Of a stretch of 48,644 nucleotides of DNA, positions 35,376 through 43,751 are shown piece by piece. Source of the DNA: CAYNTG01 sp964400105 (GTDB taxonomy: Bacteria; UBP14; UBA6098). The notes under the pieces were generated by a model. The model was given only the letters and a program-made list of their open reading frames with translations. It had not been told where the DNA came from and ran no database searches. Within the stretch, counting starts at the first letter, position 1, and each line of letters starts with the position of its first letter. The position numbers and the translations under genes are program-made. The stretch lies in contig CAYNTG010000007.1 in the NCBI GenBank assembly GCA_964400105.1, positions 1 through 48,644 on the forward strand, in the 5' to 3' direction.

Positions 35376-36833
35376 TTATGAAACGGATACAAGCGGCTTT
35401 ACGACGCCATTTTTATCGGTTTTGCTTTTGCGATATTCCCTGTATAAATATTCTGTAATCATCGCGCAGCATACGATCATGATCTCTTGCGGGGGCAGCA
35501 GATATGCACCGGGCTGGGCAATTCCTGACACGAGGACGTTTATTATAAACAGCGGCTGAGCGATAATAAAGGCACGAATAAGCCGATCCCCGAAAATCCG
35601 TAGATGCATAAAAAGCGCGATACTCCTTTGCATCCAGAGAGCGTAAATAGCGAGGAACGAAACCATACCGATCATGCCCTGATGTCCGAAGATCATGAAA
35701 TATAAACTATCTATTCTCGATTTTCCATAAGTGAATAGAGAATACCATTCGAATCCTACCCCCCTGCCAATAATCCAATTCCCCTGCAGAATCTTGAGCG
35801 ATTCATAGATTTGATACCTTCGCGATCCAATCGCCATATCCCTTCGCCATGCTATAAGCCCCCTGAAGCGATCCGTCATATTTTTGACCAGATAAACAAA
35901 TTCGTCCCCTTTGGCCAGCTTTAATAATAGGACTCCAATGGCAACGACAGCGGCCATTATCAAGAAGGAATTAAAGACAAAGATTAAACGCTTACCCCGT
36001 GGACGAGTATAGGCGATAATCGGAACAATCATGAGAAATTCCACGGAGATGGTGCCAATAATGGACCGGGACTGCGTCATTACAATCAACATCATAGAAA
36101 GAATAAGTATCCCAACATATGACATCATATCTTTAGGTTTGACATCCTTAGATAAAAGAAGCACAATAAGTATTGGAAAAAAGCATAACAGATTATGCAC
36201 TGGAGGCCAGAGAAGTCTTCCCACAAAATTCTGTTGGCTTTGAAAAAAGATTCCGAAATAGATCATAAAATATATGATTATCGAAGCTATCCATCCGATG
36301 AAAAGCACCTTGATGAATCTTTTTACTGTGCCTCCCGCCGAGAAATAGAATGATATCGGAATAATTAAGATTGGATACAGGGAGTTCCGAAGGCTGCCAC
36401 GCAGCTCATTCACGGCGTATCCGAGCGTATATCCGCGAATCGTCTGGGCAACTGTGCTCAACAGAAACAGCGCAAAAAGCACGAACATCGGTGTGATCTT
36501 TAATTTCCCCTTCTTGGTGATAAATTCGATAATCATCGTTATGAAGAGGAACCCGATGAATAACTCGAGCAACCACAGATTGAAACCGCCGACACTTAAC
36601 TCGAAGATGTTGCCGTAAGTGGGATTATGAGCCAACCCGAGGATGACCGACCCAAAAAAAATCATCTCAAAAGGGATAATCGTCAATATGATCGCAGTGA
36701 TTCCAAGAAAAGGAATAACGATCTTCGGCTTGAACCAAACCGCTATATATGCACCCAGAAGCGACCAAACAAATAACCCGGCATAGACCAATCGAGTTGC
36801 TTTGCAGGCGCTATCCGGTGTGTTTTCGCTCAA
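35376..36833 (-). CDS. O-antigen ligase / Wzy-like polysaccharide polymerase
   Basis: 485 residues, about 11-12 predicted membrane helices. A large periplasmic loop near residues 305-370 carries T-D-R-F-R-G-L-I-A-W-R-R-D, R-R-Y-Q-I-Y-E-S and G-R-G-V-G-F-E-W-Y, followed by D-S-L-Y-F-M-I-F-G-H-Q-G-M-I-G-M. That is the layout of the Wzy_C domain, in which arginines and a histidine handle lipid-linked glycan. Either polymerisation of repeat units or ligation is possible; beside Wzz- and Wza-like genes a polymerase role is favoured. The start is TTG at 36833, supported by AGGAG 5 nt upstream; it overlaps the Wzz-like gene by 23 bp. A 115-bp gap separates it from rfbD. Confidence 0.82.
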   Translation of the reverse strand: MSENTPDSACKATRLVYAGLFVWSLLGAYIAVWFKPKIVIPFLGITAIILTIIPFEMIFFGSVILGLAHNPTYGNIFELSVGGFNLWLLELFIGFLFITMIIEFITKKGKLKITPMFVLFALFLLSTVAQTIRGYTLGYAVNELRGSLRNSLYPILIIPISFYFSAGGTVKRFIKVLFIGWIASIIIYFMIYFGIFFQSQQNFVGRLLWPPVHNLLCFFPILIVLLLSKDVKPKDMMSYVGILILSMMLIVMTQSRSIIGTISVEFLMIVPIIAYTRPRGKRLIFVFNSFLIMAAVVAIGVLLLKLAKGDEFVYLVKNMTDRFRGLIAWRRDMAIGSRRYQIYESLKILQGNWIIGRGVGFEWYSLFTYGKSRIDSLYFMIFGHQGMIGMVSFLAIYALWMQRSIALFMHLRIFGDRLIRAFIIAQPLFIINVLVSGIAQPGAYLLPPQEIMIVCCAMITEYLYREYRKSKTDKNGVVKPLVSVS

Positions 36834-37863
36834 TCTTTCTCCTGAAAATATTCCGCAGTGCGCGAGAATCGACGGCGAGACTATCCTTTATTTCGCGCCA
36901 TGAAACCGGCATCTCGGAGGGTGTCGGGTCGCTGGACTCGAGGATAGTTAAAGAGATAATAAGGATAACCATCGCAAATGAGAACGAAAAGATGAAAACC
37001 GGAATACGCTTCGGACCGGCCTCCTTGGTAGGGGGCACCGCTTTATCGAGGATGGATATTACAGGTGTCGTCTTCTGTTTGTTGAGCTTGGCCATCTCAT
37101 ACTCCTCGGAAAGAAGCTGATAGACCTGTTCTTTGACGTCGCGTTGGTTATTCAATTCCCGGACGATGCTCTCGATACGAGGATTTGTCGAGGATGGATA
37201 GCCCCGATTGGAGCTTAAGAAAGTCACCAGTGAATCGCTCATCCAATCGAGTTCTTTTTTACTCTCGGCGAGGCGGTATTCGAGATAGCTCACGTTCTCG
37301 CCCGCCTGCGTAATTCTGACATTTTTATTGAAATCGTCGAGCTTGCTTACCCATGTATTCACTACAATCGCTACCAGATTTGGGTCTTTAGCTTTGCTGT
37401 TGATCGTGATCACGCCGTTTTCGAGGTCCATACGGACCGAATTGGAACCGCGAAAATTTTCGACACCCTCCGTGCCGAACCCGTATCCAGCCAACTCGCG
37501 AATCGTTCCTCGATGCTTTTTCCCTTTTCGGTCGATGAACTCGATCTCCTCGTTGAGAACGCTTTCTATCACCGTTCGCGATTGAAGGATATCGTTGTAA
37601 AGGAATGAACCTGGAGCGCCATCCTGATAAGAGGCGCCCCCCGATCCGAAGAGGCCGGTCAGTATCCCGACCACACCCATGCTCGATGCCTCGGATGTCG
37701 GCAGAAGTCTCGATATTGCCTCGAACGAAGGCGGTGAGATCGTCGTGAATAAGATCGTGAAAATCAAGGGCAGCCCTATAGCGAGGTAGAAAAGCCTTCT
37801 TCTTCGAATAAGAAGGCGAGTGTATTGCTGAAAGCGGGAATCCATCTCTTTTGGTAAATCCAT
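36811..37863 (-). CDS. Wzz-type polysaccharide chain-length / co-polymerase protein
   Basis: 350 residues with the two-helix layout of polysaccharide co-polymerases: a cytoplasmic start, helix near residues 24-43, a long periplasmic helical part with coiled-coil character (about 175-265, E-N-V-S-Y-L-E-Y-R-L-A-E-S-K-K-E-L), then the conserved proline-rich segment V-P-P-T-K-E-A-G-P-K-R and a second helix (about 285-305). No tyrosine-kinase domain follows, and none is encoded next door, unlike many Wzc systems. It sets glycan length together with the Wzy-like protein. The gene begins 6 nt after the exporter gene and overlaps the next; its ribosome-binding site is weak, so coupling is likely. Confidence 0.85.
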   Translation of the reverse strand: MDLPKEMDSRFQQYTRLLIRRRRLFYLAIGLPLIFTILFTTISPPSFEAISRLLPTSEASSMGVVGILTGLFGSGGASYQDGAPGSFLYNDILQSRTVIESVLNEEIEFIDRKGKKHRGTIRELAGYGFGTEGVENFRGSNSVRMDLENGVITINSKAKDPNLVAIVVNTWVSKLDDFNKNVRITQAGENVSYLEYRLAESKKELDWMSDSLVTFLSSNRGYPSSTNPRIESIVRELNNQRDVKEQVYQLLSEEYEMAKLNKQKTTPVISILDKAVPPTKEAGPKRIPVFIFSFSFAMVILIISLTILESSDPTPSEMPVSWREIKDSLAVDSRALRNIFRRKIERKHTG

Positions 37864-37869
37864 GGGATA

Positions 37870-40227
37870 TTATATGTTCAAAAGTATGTATAGCGAGGTA
37901 GCGAGTCCGCCAACAATGGTAACAGCCTCGCTTAAAACGCTCATCCAATCGGACTTCTTCTTGAGACGCTGCGGAACGATGATAGCATCCCCCTGCTCAA
38001 TACTGCCCGTCCTCAGCGAGGCTTTGACGACCTTGCCGTTCGCCTTTACCAGACGAATTCCGCCAGCATCTGCGTTTCGTGTCAAGCCACCTGCCCGATC
38101 GATGTAATAACTTATCCTCTTGCCTCGGATCCACCGAATCGTTCCGTTGGATGCCACCATTCCGAGAATGTTCACACCTGTGGGCGTCTTTGGAATATTT
38201 ATCGAATCGCCACCTTCCAAAATCACATCATCCTCGAGCTTGTTCTCCATTACCCTCTCCATATCGATGATAATCCTGGAGATTTGGTCTGTTTGATATA
38301 AAAATAGAAACGGTGCCATAACGATATTTCCCTCGGAATCGAGGACCGCCTCCTGGGTCTGTTGAACGATACTCTCGAGATTGCGGTTCTTTATCTCCTC
38401 GGATAGGCGAGGCCTTATGAACACAGCACCGGCGACGAATGCGTCCTCTGTGAATCCACCCGCGCGTTCGATAACATCCGAGAGCCGCTCGTTTTGACTT
38501 TCGAGCGCATATTTCCCCGGAAATTTAACATCCCCAGTAACAGACACCACATCCTGAAGCTTCCATTCCGGGACATCCCGAATAAAGAGAATATCATATG
38601 GCCAAAGCTCGACGTCATCTTCTTCGCCAGGGCTTTTCATGGCCTCGATCAGATCGATATTTATAATTTTCGTAGGTTCGCCGGGGTTAACCCGTGCGAT
38701 CTCGGCTTTCTCGGCAAATGCACTCGGCGTGAAACCGCCGGACTCGAAAACAAGATCCGAAACACGCATTTTTTTGAATAGCTCGAACTTGCCGGGACTG
38801 CGCACGGCACCGTATATCGAAACGAATTCCTTGTCCTTGATATCCCATATGCTATATACGACGATCAAATCTTCGTTTTTCAGCAATAGATCCTCGTGCT
38901 TCCCTGCTAAAATGGAATCCATATCGATAGAGATAATCTCCTTCGTTCTATCGGGAAGAAGACGCACAAGATCGGCGCGGCGACGGTATGCATCGGGAAG
39001 AAGCTGATCTCCATTCATCAAGAGATCGGAGATGCGCATAGAATCGTGAAGACCATACGAACCGGGTTGGACGACCTGACCTTTAAGGATAACCATGTTC
39101 TGTCTATACATCTTTATCGGGAAGACCGAGATATCGTCGCTGTCGAACAACGGTTCGGCGAGGTCCGTGCTATCGGAGAAATCCTTCGTGACGATCATGT
39201 GAACGCCGCCGTCAATTCGATCGATGATCGCAGCCTCGATATGGGCATCGGGAAGAACTCCGCCGGCGAGATCGAGAACATCGCCGATGGAAACCTCGTC
39301 GTCGATCTCGTAAATCGCAGGCCTTCGGACACGACCGCGAATTTTTACCGTAGGCCCGAGCCGCCGGATCTGAACGATATCGCCATTGGCCAGCTGAACT
39401 CCGCCATCGGAGGAACCATCGAGGAGGAAATCATACATGTCGAATGTTCCGGCGATCCTCCCGGAACGATAAACCTGAATATTTCGATACGAACCGAACT
39501 CGTTCGGGCCGCCGGAAACAACCAGAGCTTCTATTACATGGGCCATTCCGGGAAAGGAATATGTTCCGGGGCTGGCGGCCTCGCCGACGACGAAGACCGT
39601 CGAACCTTGAACCTTACCAAGCGTAACATCGACCTCGAAATCGCTGTATATCCTTTCGAGTGTTTTTCTTATCGCATTTTGGACCGCAGTCATACTAAGA
39701 CCGGAAACGGAAACGGTTCCGGCCTTCGGAATGAACACCTTGCCATCGCGATCGACCGTTAGATTATACTCGTAATCGACGCTTCCCCAAAGGCTTACGA
39801 TTAGATTATCTCCATTGCCGACGACATATTGGCCCGAAACAGGCGCATGTGATGTAATCTTATTGCTTCTTTTCTTAAAAAAATCGGAACCGAAGAATTC
39901 GAGGTCTTCGGGAGCAGCTTTTTTAATACTCTGAACGGTATCTCCCTCGATAATTATATGATCGAAGAACGAAACCGCTTCGACCTCTCGAGGGACCCTC
40001 TCTTCTTCCTCGAACTCTCTCTTCTCGAACAGTAAAGTGTCTCCGTCGTCGAAGATCGGCGGCGTCTCGTAGGACGGTATTTCCCGGCTAAGCATCGGGG
40101 ATTGCTTTTCCTTAAGATACTGATCATACTGCTTTTTCAACTCGGGCGGCACAAATTGCTGATCGGACAGCCCTTGAGCGACAATCGCAAAAGACAGCAG
40201 ACATAAAAGAAAAAAGACCGATTTCAA
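37870..40227 (-). CDS. Wza-like polysaccharide export protein with six SLBB repeats
   Basis: 785 residues. Signal peptide without a lipobox, then a low-complexity acidic linker. A Poly_export domain follows at about residues 128-205 (YVVGNGDNLIVSLWG ... FIPKAGTVSVSGL), then six SLBB domains that can be counted by their G-x-V-x-x-P-G-x-Y openings (about 208, 295, 383, 488, 578, 700). A C-terminal helix (W-M-S-V-L-S-E-A-V-T-I-V-G-G-L-A-T-S) ends the protein, as in long Wza homologues that span the periplasm. It should form the outer-membrane/periplasmic export channel for the polysaccharide made by the following genes. The start is TTG, 11 nt after rplY, with no good ribosome-binding site, so coupling to rplY is possible. 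Confidence 0.9.
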   Translation of the reverse strand: MKSVFFLLCLLSFAIVAQGLSDQQFVPPELKKQYDQYLKEKQSPMLSREIPSYETPPIFDDGDTLLFEKREFEEEERVPREVEAVSFFDHIIIEGDTVQSIKKAAPEDLEFFGSDFFKKRSNKITSHAPVSGQYVVGNGDNLIVSLWGSVDYEYNLTVDRDGKVFIPKAGTVSVSGLSMTAVQNAIRKTLERIYSDFEVDVTLGKVQGSTVFVVGEAASPGTYSFPGMAHVIEALVVSGGPNEFGSYRNIQVYRSGRIAGTFDMYDFLLDGSSDGGVQLANGDIVQIRRLGPTVKIRGRVRRPAIYEIDDEVSIGDVLDLAGGVLPDAHIEAAIIDRIDGGVHMIVTKDFSDSTDLAEPLFDSDDISVFPIKMYRQNMVILKGQVVQPGSYGLHDSMRISDLLMNGDQLLPDAYRRRADLVRLLPDRTKEIISIDMDSILAGKHEDLLLKNEDLIVVYSIWDIKDKEFVSIYGAVRSPGKFELFKKMRVSDLVFESGGFTPSAFAEKAEIARVNPGEPTKIINIDLIEAMKSPGEEDDVELWPYDILFIRDVPEWKLQDVVSVTGDVKFPGKYALESQNERLSDVIERAGGFTEDAFVAGAVFIRPRLSEEIKNRNLESIVQQTQEAVLDSEGNIVMAPFLFLYQTDQISRIIIDMERVMENKLEDDVILEGGDSINIPKTPTGVNILGMVASNGTIRWIRGKRISYYIDRAGGLTRNADAGGIRLVKANGKVVKASLRTGSIEQGDAIIVPQRLKKKSDWMSVLSEAVTIVGGLATSLYILLNI

Positions 40228-40238
40228 TCTTATAAAAG

Positions 40239-40883
40239 TTATTCTTTCTCCTTAACCTCTTTGGAAACCTCTTCTTCACCCTCGGCCGTTTCGAGCTCTT
40301 CCTCTTCGCCCTCTTCTTCCTCGGCACCGCGAGGCTTGATAATGGTTACGATGGTCTGTTCCGGTTCGTGGAGAAGCTCGACCCCCTCGGGCATAACGAG
40401 ATCCCTCGCGTGGAGTGCGTTATCGAAATCGATATCGGTGATATCGATCTCGATCTTATCGGGAACCTCATCGGGCAAAGCCTTGATCTTAAGCTCGTGG
40501 AACCGGGGCATGAACAGCCCTCCGGAACGGACTCCTACCGAATCCCCGACAAACTCGATCGACACCTTGATCTCGACCGGTTTATCCCGTGGGATGCGTT
40601 TGAAATCGACATGAAGGATGCGGTCCGTAACTGGGTGATATTGAATATCGGCAATAACCGCGAGCGTCGAGCTTTTTTCCCCTATTTTAAGCTGGACGAT
40701 TGCGTATTCGCCTGTTTTATGGAGAAAAACGTTCAGGTCGTGCTCGTTAAACTCGAGATTTTCCGGTTCCTGATCGGAACCATAAACTATACCCGGAACT
40801 ATTCCACCTAAACGCATCTTATTCAATACGCTTTTGCTGCTGATCTCTCTTCTCATCTCGGTTTGCAAAGTTAATATCTGCAT
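40239..40883 (-). CDS. rplY: Ribosomal protein bL25, CTC form
   Basis: 214 residues: an N-terminal 5S-rRNA-binding L25 domain (residues 1-95, with G-x-V-P-G-I-V-Y-G and H-V-D-F-K), a TL5/CTC C-terminal beta domain (to about 185, with H-A-R-D-L-V-M-P-E-G-V), and a long glutamate-rich tail. The two-domain form is the general stress/ribosomal protein of many bacteria. It sits 20 nt after prs, the classic prs-rplY pair. The usual next gene, pth (peptidyl-tRNA hydrolase), is absent; the polysaccharide exporter follows instead. Confidence 0.95.
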   Translation of the reverse strand: MQILTLQTEMRREISSKSVLNKMRLGGIVPGIVYGSDQEPENLEFNEHDLNVFLHKTGEYAIVQLKIGEKSSTLAVIADIQYHPVTDRILHVDFKRIPRDKPVEIKVSIEFVGDSVGVRSGGLFMPRFHELKIKALPDEVPDKIEIDITDIDFDNALHARDLVMPEGVELLHEPEQTIVTIIKPRGAEEEEGEEEELETAEGEEEVSKEVKEKE

Positions 40884-40903
40884 AATTGACTCCCGGTCTT
40901 GGA

Positions 40904-41893
40904 TTAATTCTCCCAGAGGTCCAGGGCGCTGTCCTCATATAGGAGAATGGAAACTGATTTTTCAAAATGAATATTGTGGATTGCCATAGCAAAGAATCGC
41001 CCGGTGCCGATTACCTTGATGTAATCGCGCTCCTTCTTTTCCGGCAATGGGATTGTGTTTGTAATAGTTAAGCCGCTGATTCCCGATTCGTCGATGCGCT
41101 GCATCGCGGGGCCGGAAAGCAGTGGATGCGTCGCGCAAATATAGATATTTCCGGCTTTCTCCTCCTTGAGTTTGAGGCAAGCCTGTTTCATCGTGCCGGC
41201 AGTATCGATGATATCGTCGAGGATAATGATGGTTTTCCCGGCCACATCGCCGACGATCTTCAATGCCTTCGGTTCAAGAGTAGATTTTTTTCTTTTTTTA
41301 TAGATAACCGCTATTGGAAGGTCCAGTCGCGAAGCGAGGCTTTCGACCCTTTTAACCCCACCGATATCGGGACTGACGATGGTGACATTTTTTTGGTCTT
41401 CCTCGTCGAGTTTTTCGATAATACCCATTTTGATATGCCGCTTAAAGAGGTTATCCGAGACAAGTTGGTCGGTGGGTATATCGAAAAAACCATGTATTTG
41501 CGCGGCATGGAGGTCCATAGTAAGGACTCTGTCAGCGCCGGCGCTAACGATAAGATTCGCAATGAGCTTGCTCGTGATAGGAACCCTCGGCTCGTCCTTT
41601 CGATCCTGGCGTGCATAGCCGAAATAGGGGATCACCGCCGTAATCCTTTTCGCGCTGGCCCGCTTTGCGGCATCGATCATAATCAAGAGTTCGAGAAGGT
41701 TATCGGCGGACGGAAACGTCGGTTGGACGATGAATACATCCTTGCCGCGGATATCCTCTTCGATCTTGAACCGAATCTCGCCGTCGGCGAAATTACCGAT
41801 CCGTGTCCTGCACGGCTCGACACCGAGATGTTTTGCGATATCCAAACCCAAAGCGGGATTCGCCCTTCCGATTATCAGTTGCAGGTTCTTCAC
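40904..41893 (-). CDS. prs: Ribose-phosphate pyrophosphokinase
   Basis: Makes PRPP from ribose 5-phosphate and ATP, the precursor of purines, pyrimidines, histidine and NAD. 329 residues, slightly above the usual 310-320. Key motifs: F-A-D-G-E-I (residues 33-38), the catalytic loop Y-F-G-Y-A-R-Q-D-R-K, D-L-H-A-A-Q-I-H-G-F-F-D-I-P-T-D, and the PRPP-binding I-I-L-D-D-I-I-D-T-A-G-T-M. A basic insertion Y-K-K-R-K-K-S precedes the last. Start GTG at 41893 with GAGGA 5 nt upstream. Lies 60 nt after tRNA-Gln in the ispE-tRNA-prs-rplY block. Confidence 0.96.
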   Translation of the reverse strand: MKNLQLIIGRANPALGLDIAKHLGVEPCRTRIGNFADGEIRFKIEEDIRGKDVFIVQPTFPSADNLLELLIMIDAAKRASAKRITAVIPYFGYARQDRKDEPRVPITSKLIANLIVSAGADRVLTMDLHAAQIHGFFDIPTDQLVSDNLFKRHIKMGIIEKLDEEDQKNVTIVSPDIGGVKRVESLASRLDLPIAVIYKKRKKSTLEPKALKIVGDVAGKTIIILDDIIDTAGTMKQACLKLKEEKAGNIYICATHPLLSGPAMQRIDESGISGLTITNTIPLPEKKERDYIKVIGTGRFFAMAIHNIHFEKSVSILLYEDSALDLWEN

Positions 41894-41953
41894 TTTGTTC
41901 CTCTATATTTTGTTCTTCTATACTTCATTTCCTATCGAAACGATCGAAATAAG

Positions 41954-42026
41954 CTGGGGTGGGAGGATTCGAACCTCCGAATGACGGACCCAAAATCCGT
42001 TGGCTTAGCCGCTTGCCGACACCCCA
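41954..42026 (-). tRNA. tRNA-Gln (anticodon UUG)
   Basis: Cloverleaf readable on the minus strand: acceptor TGGGGTG (from 42026) pairs with CACCCCA (41961-41955), discriminator G at 41954; anticodon stem ACGGA/TCCGT around the loop TTTTGGG gives UUG, which reads CAA; T arm GGAGG-TTCGAAT-CCTCC. The 3' CCA is not encoded (CTT follows) and must be added by enzyme. It lies 5 nt after the ispE stop, so it is probably cut from an ispE-prs transcript. Confidence 0.95.
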
Positions 42027-42031
42027 TGGGA

Positions 42032-42886
42032 TTATTCAAAAAAAGTTATTCCGACCGGCTCGACAGCGGCGTTCCACATATCGTCGAATGCCGACCGTGC
42101 CTTATAGGCGCCGCTTATACTATCGAAAATCCCAAAAAACGAGCTTCCACTTCCGGACATGGCCGCAAAACGAGCGCCGGCTTCGATAAGTCTTTTCTTT
42201 ATCTCCATAGCTTCGGGGTGAATCTTAAACAGGGAATTTTCGAGCGCATTCCCTCGCCCCGCAAGTCTCGTTATTTCCGCCGAATAATCTAAACGTTTAA
42301 AGCTATTTGTCAAATCATTATTTGTCAAGGCTTTTCTCGCAATCGAATAAGCATCGCCGGTATTCATGCCATATGGCGGTTTTACTAAAAGGATAGCGTA
42401 ATCGAGTTTGGCGGGGACATCGAGAACGATCTCGCCGCGCCCCTCGACGACGCTGCTTCCCGAACCGAAAAAAAACGGGACGTCGCTGCCGATCGCAGCG
42501 CCTATCTGCGCCAATGACCTCCTCGAAAGATCGACTCCCCATTCACGGCACATCCCGACGAGAGCGGCGGCGGCATCGGAGCTTCCGCCACCGAGGCCGC
42601 TTTCCAACGGGATATTTTTCCGAATATCGATTATCGCGCCGAATTCATTTCCAAGAACACCGCAAAGGAGCGCCCACGCTTTGGCGACCGTATTGCTGCT
42701 ATCGAGGGGAACATCGCTGTCGCTGCAAGCCAGCGTGAGACCGGATTCGGCGCGCTCCACGCGAATAATATCATAGAGCGAGACGGCCTGAATAAGGCTG
42801 CGTATCTCCGCAAAACCATCCGGGCGTGCGCTCAGAATCTCGAGAAATATGTTTATCTTGGCCGGCGCTTTAATAATTACGGACAC
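42032..42886 (-). CDS. ispE: 4-diphosphocytidyl-2-C-methyl-D-erythritol kinase
   Basis: Phosphorylates the 2-hydroxyl of CDP-methylerythritol in the non-mevalonate (MEP) isoprenoid pathway, so the organism probably makes isoprenoids this way. 284 residues, GHMP kinase fold. The catalytic lysine K10 (A-P-A-K-I-N) and aspartate D135 (G-S-D-V-P-F-F) are in place, with the ATP loop P-L-E-S-G-L-G-G-G-S-S-D-A-A (about residues 93-106) and the third GHMP motif A-A-M-S-G-S-G-S-S-F-F-G near the end. Start GTG at 42886 with GAGGA 7 nt upstream. It is divergent from the LolA-like gene and leads the long leftward gene run. Confidence 0.95.
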   Translation of the reverse strand: MSVIIKAPAKINIFLEILSARPDGFAEIRSLIQAVSLYDIIRVERAESGLTLACSDSDVPLDSSNTVAKAWALLCGVLGNEFGAIIDIRKNIPLESGLGGGSSDAAAALVGMCREWGVDLSRRSLAQIGAAIGSDVPFFFGSGSSVVEGRGEIVLDVPAKLDYAILLVKPPYGMNTGDAYSIARKALTNNDLTNSFKRLDYSAEITRLAGRGNALENSLFKIHPEAMEIKKRLIEAGARFAAMSGSGSSFFGIFDSISGAYKARSAFDDMWNAAVEPVGITFFE

Positions 42887-42915
42887 TATCGATCCTCATC
42901 CGCCATGCTTTTGCC

Positions 42916-42944
42916 TTGTAAAATTTAGAAAAAAGAACTATTAT
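42916..42944 (+). promoter_or_regulatory. Promoter of the LolA-like gene, possibly giving a leaderless mRNA
   Basis: TTGTAA (42916-42921), 17-nt spacer, TATTAT (42939-42944). The predicted start falls at about 42951, the A of the ATG. No Shine-Dalgarno precedes that ATG. A TATAAT directly abutting the ATG (42945-42950) lacks a -35 at proper distance. Confidence 0.45.
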
Positions 42945-42950
42945 TATAAT

Positions 42951-43508
42951 ATGAAATATTTCTTCTTAATACTAATACTTTCTGTCGCAACATTCGCCAT
43001 TCCTATCGATTCACTCGTTACGGCGTGGGCCGACAGAAACGCCCTGTCCGCAGACATCTCGCAGATAAGCATCTCCCACATCGACACAGTGATCGAGGAT
43101 GGTATAATCTGCATTCGCAAACCGAATGCCATATTCCGCACCGAAAGCGATCTAATTCTCTATATCGATGGTAAGCTATACACCCACAGCGCGGGTTCCG
43201 ATGTCGGAATGTTTTCCGAAATGGGCGATTTCGTATATTCGGATATCGAAAGGCTTATTGGGAAGCTCGGAGCCGAATTCGAGATCGCGCTCGAAAGCTA
43301 TGACAGCGGATTTACTCTCGGCGGATCGGGTGGATCGGGGAATATCGTCTCGTTCGCCGCCGAACTCGACAGAAATTTTATCCCACAAAAAATACAATGG
43401 AACGATGTCTTCGACTATACGACCATTTTTATTTTTAATAACGTCCTACTCGACGACCCCGGCGATGTTTTCACGGTTCCCGATAGTATCGAGTTTATCC
43501 GACAATAA
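42951..43508 (+). CDS. LolA-like periplasmic outer-membrane lipoprotein carrier
   Basis: 185 residues after choosing the ATG at 42951, which gives a textbook signal peptide (M-K-Y, then an Ile/Leu core, cleavage after T-F-A); an upstream in-frame start would lie inside ispE. The mature part follows the LolA pattern: a leading helix with W-A-D-R-N-A-L-S-A-D-I-S-Q, then strand G-I-I-C-I-R-K-P-N-A-I-F-R, then L-I-L-Y-I-D-G-K-L-Y, and late W-N-D-V-F-D-Y-T-T-I-F-I-F-N-N-V with final F-T-V-P-D-S. LolA shuttles lipoproteins from the inner membrane to the outer membrane. The overall similarity is in pattern rather than strong identity; a DUF4292- or LolA-fold relative is the alternative. Confidence 0.68.
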   Translation: MKYFFLILILSVATFAIPIDSLVTAWADRNALSADISQISISHIDTVIEDGIICIRKPNAIFRTESDLILYIDGKLYTHSAGSDVGMFSEMGDFVYSDIERLIGKLGAEFEIALESYDSGFTLGGSGGSGNIVSFAAELDRNFIPQKIQWNDVFDYTTIFIFNNVLLDDPGDVFTVPDSIEFIRQ

Positions 43509-43511
43509 TAG

Positions 43512-43542
43512 ATTCCGCAAGACGGAATAAAACGAGATTTTT
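43512..43542 (+). terminator. Weak hairpin after the LolA-like gene
   Basis: ATTCCG (43512-43517) pairs with CGGAAT (43523-43528) around a 5-nt loop; TTTTT follows at 43538-43542, nine bases after the stem. Weak as an intrinsic terminator. It sits just before the large four-way-junction element. Confidence 0.35.
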
Positions 43543-43553
43543 GAAGGTGAAGT

Positions 43554-43721
43554 GGGGCGTCGGCTGACGAGCCGATAGGCTCGTCAGGACGTCGGGTCGC
43601 AATCTTTCGATACGATCACCGTGGGTCAAAATATCTTTTCGAGAAAATGGCGTCTTTGCATAGCAAATAGGCTTGCGACCCGACGGCGGCCACGCGGTAG
43701 GCCGCGTGGCCCCGACGCCCC
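43554..43721. other. 168-nt perfectly paired four-way-junction element
   Basis: Four perfect stems nest into a compact four-way junction. P1: 43554-43563 with 43712-43721 (10 bp). P2: hairpin 43564-43573/43578-43587 (10 bp, GATA loop). P3: 43590-43602 with 43673-43685 (13 bp) enclosing a 70-nt AT-rich interior with a small TTTGC/GCAAA hairpin (43655-43667). P4: hairpin 43688-43697/43702-43711 (10 bp, TAGG loop). Joints are 0, 2, 2 and 0 nt. It lies in the same-strand gap between the LolA-like gene and kdsB, has no open frame of note, and appears once in this window. It could be a structured RNA, a palindromic mobile (MITE/REP-like) element or a cruciform protein-binding site. Existence of the pairing is certain; function unknown. 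Confidence 0.85.
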
Positions 43722-43751
43722 CCCGAAAAGGCCGAACTAAAAGGGAGGATC

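Noticed and set aside
41126..42292. 388-codon plus-strand frame across prs, tRNA-Gln and ispE.
   Set aside because: It is antisense to three well-identified genes, one of them a tRNA.
43554..43721. Integron attC site, CRISPR repeat or IS200/IS605 end as an explanation for the four-way-junction element.
   Set aside because: No R-box/L-box consensus, no repeated spacer structure, no transposase or integrase in the window, and IS605 ends carry single imperfect hairpins rather than a closed four-stem junction.
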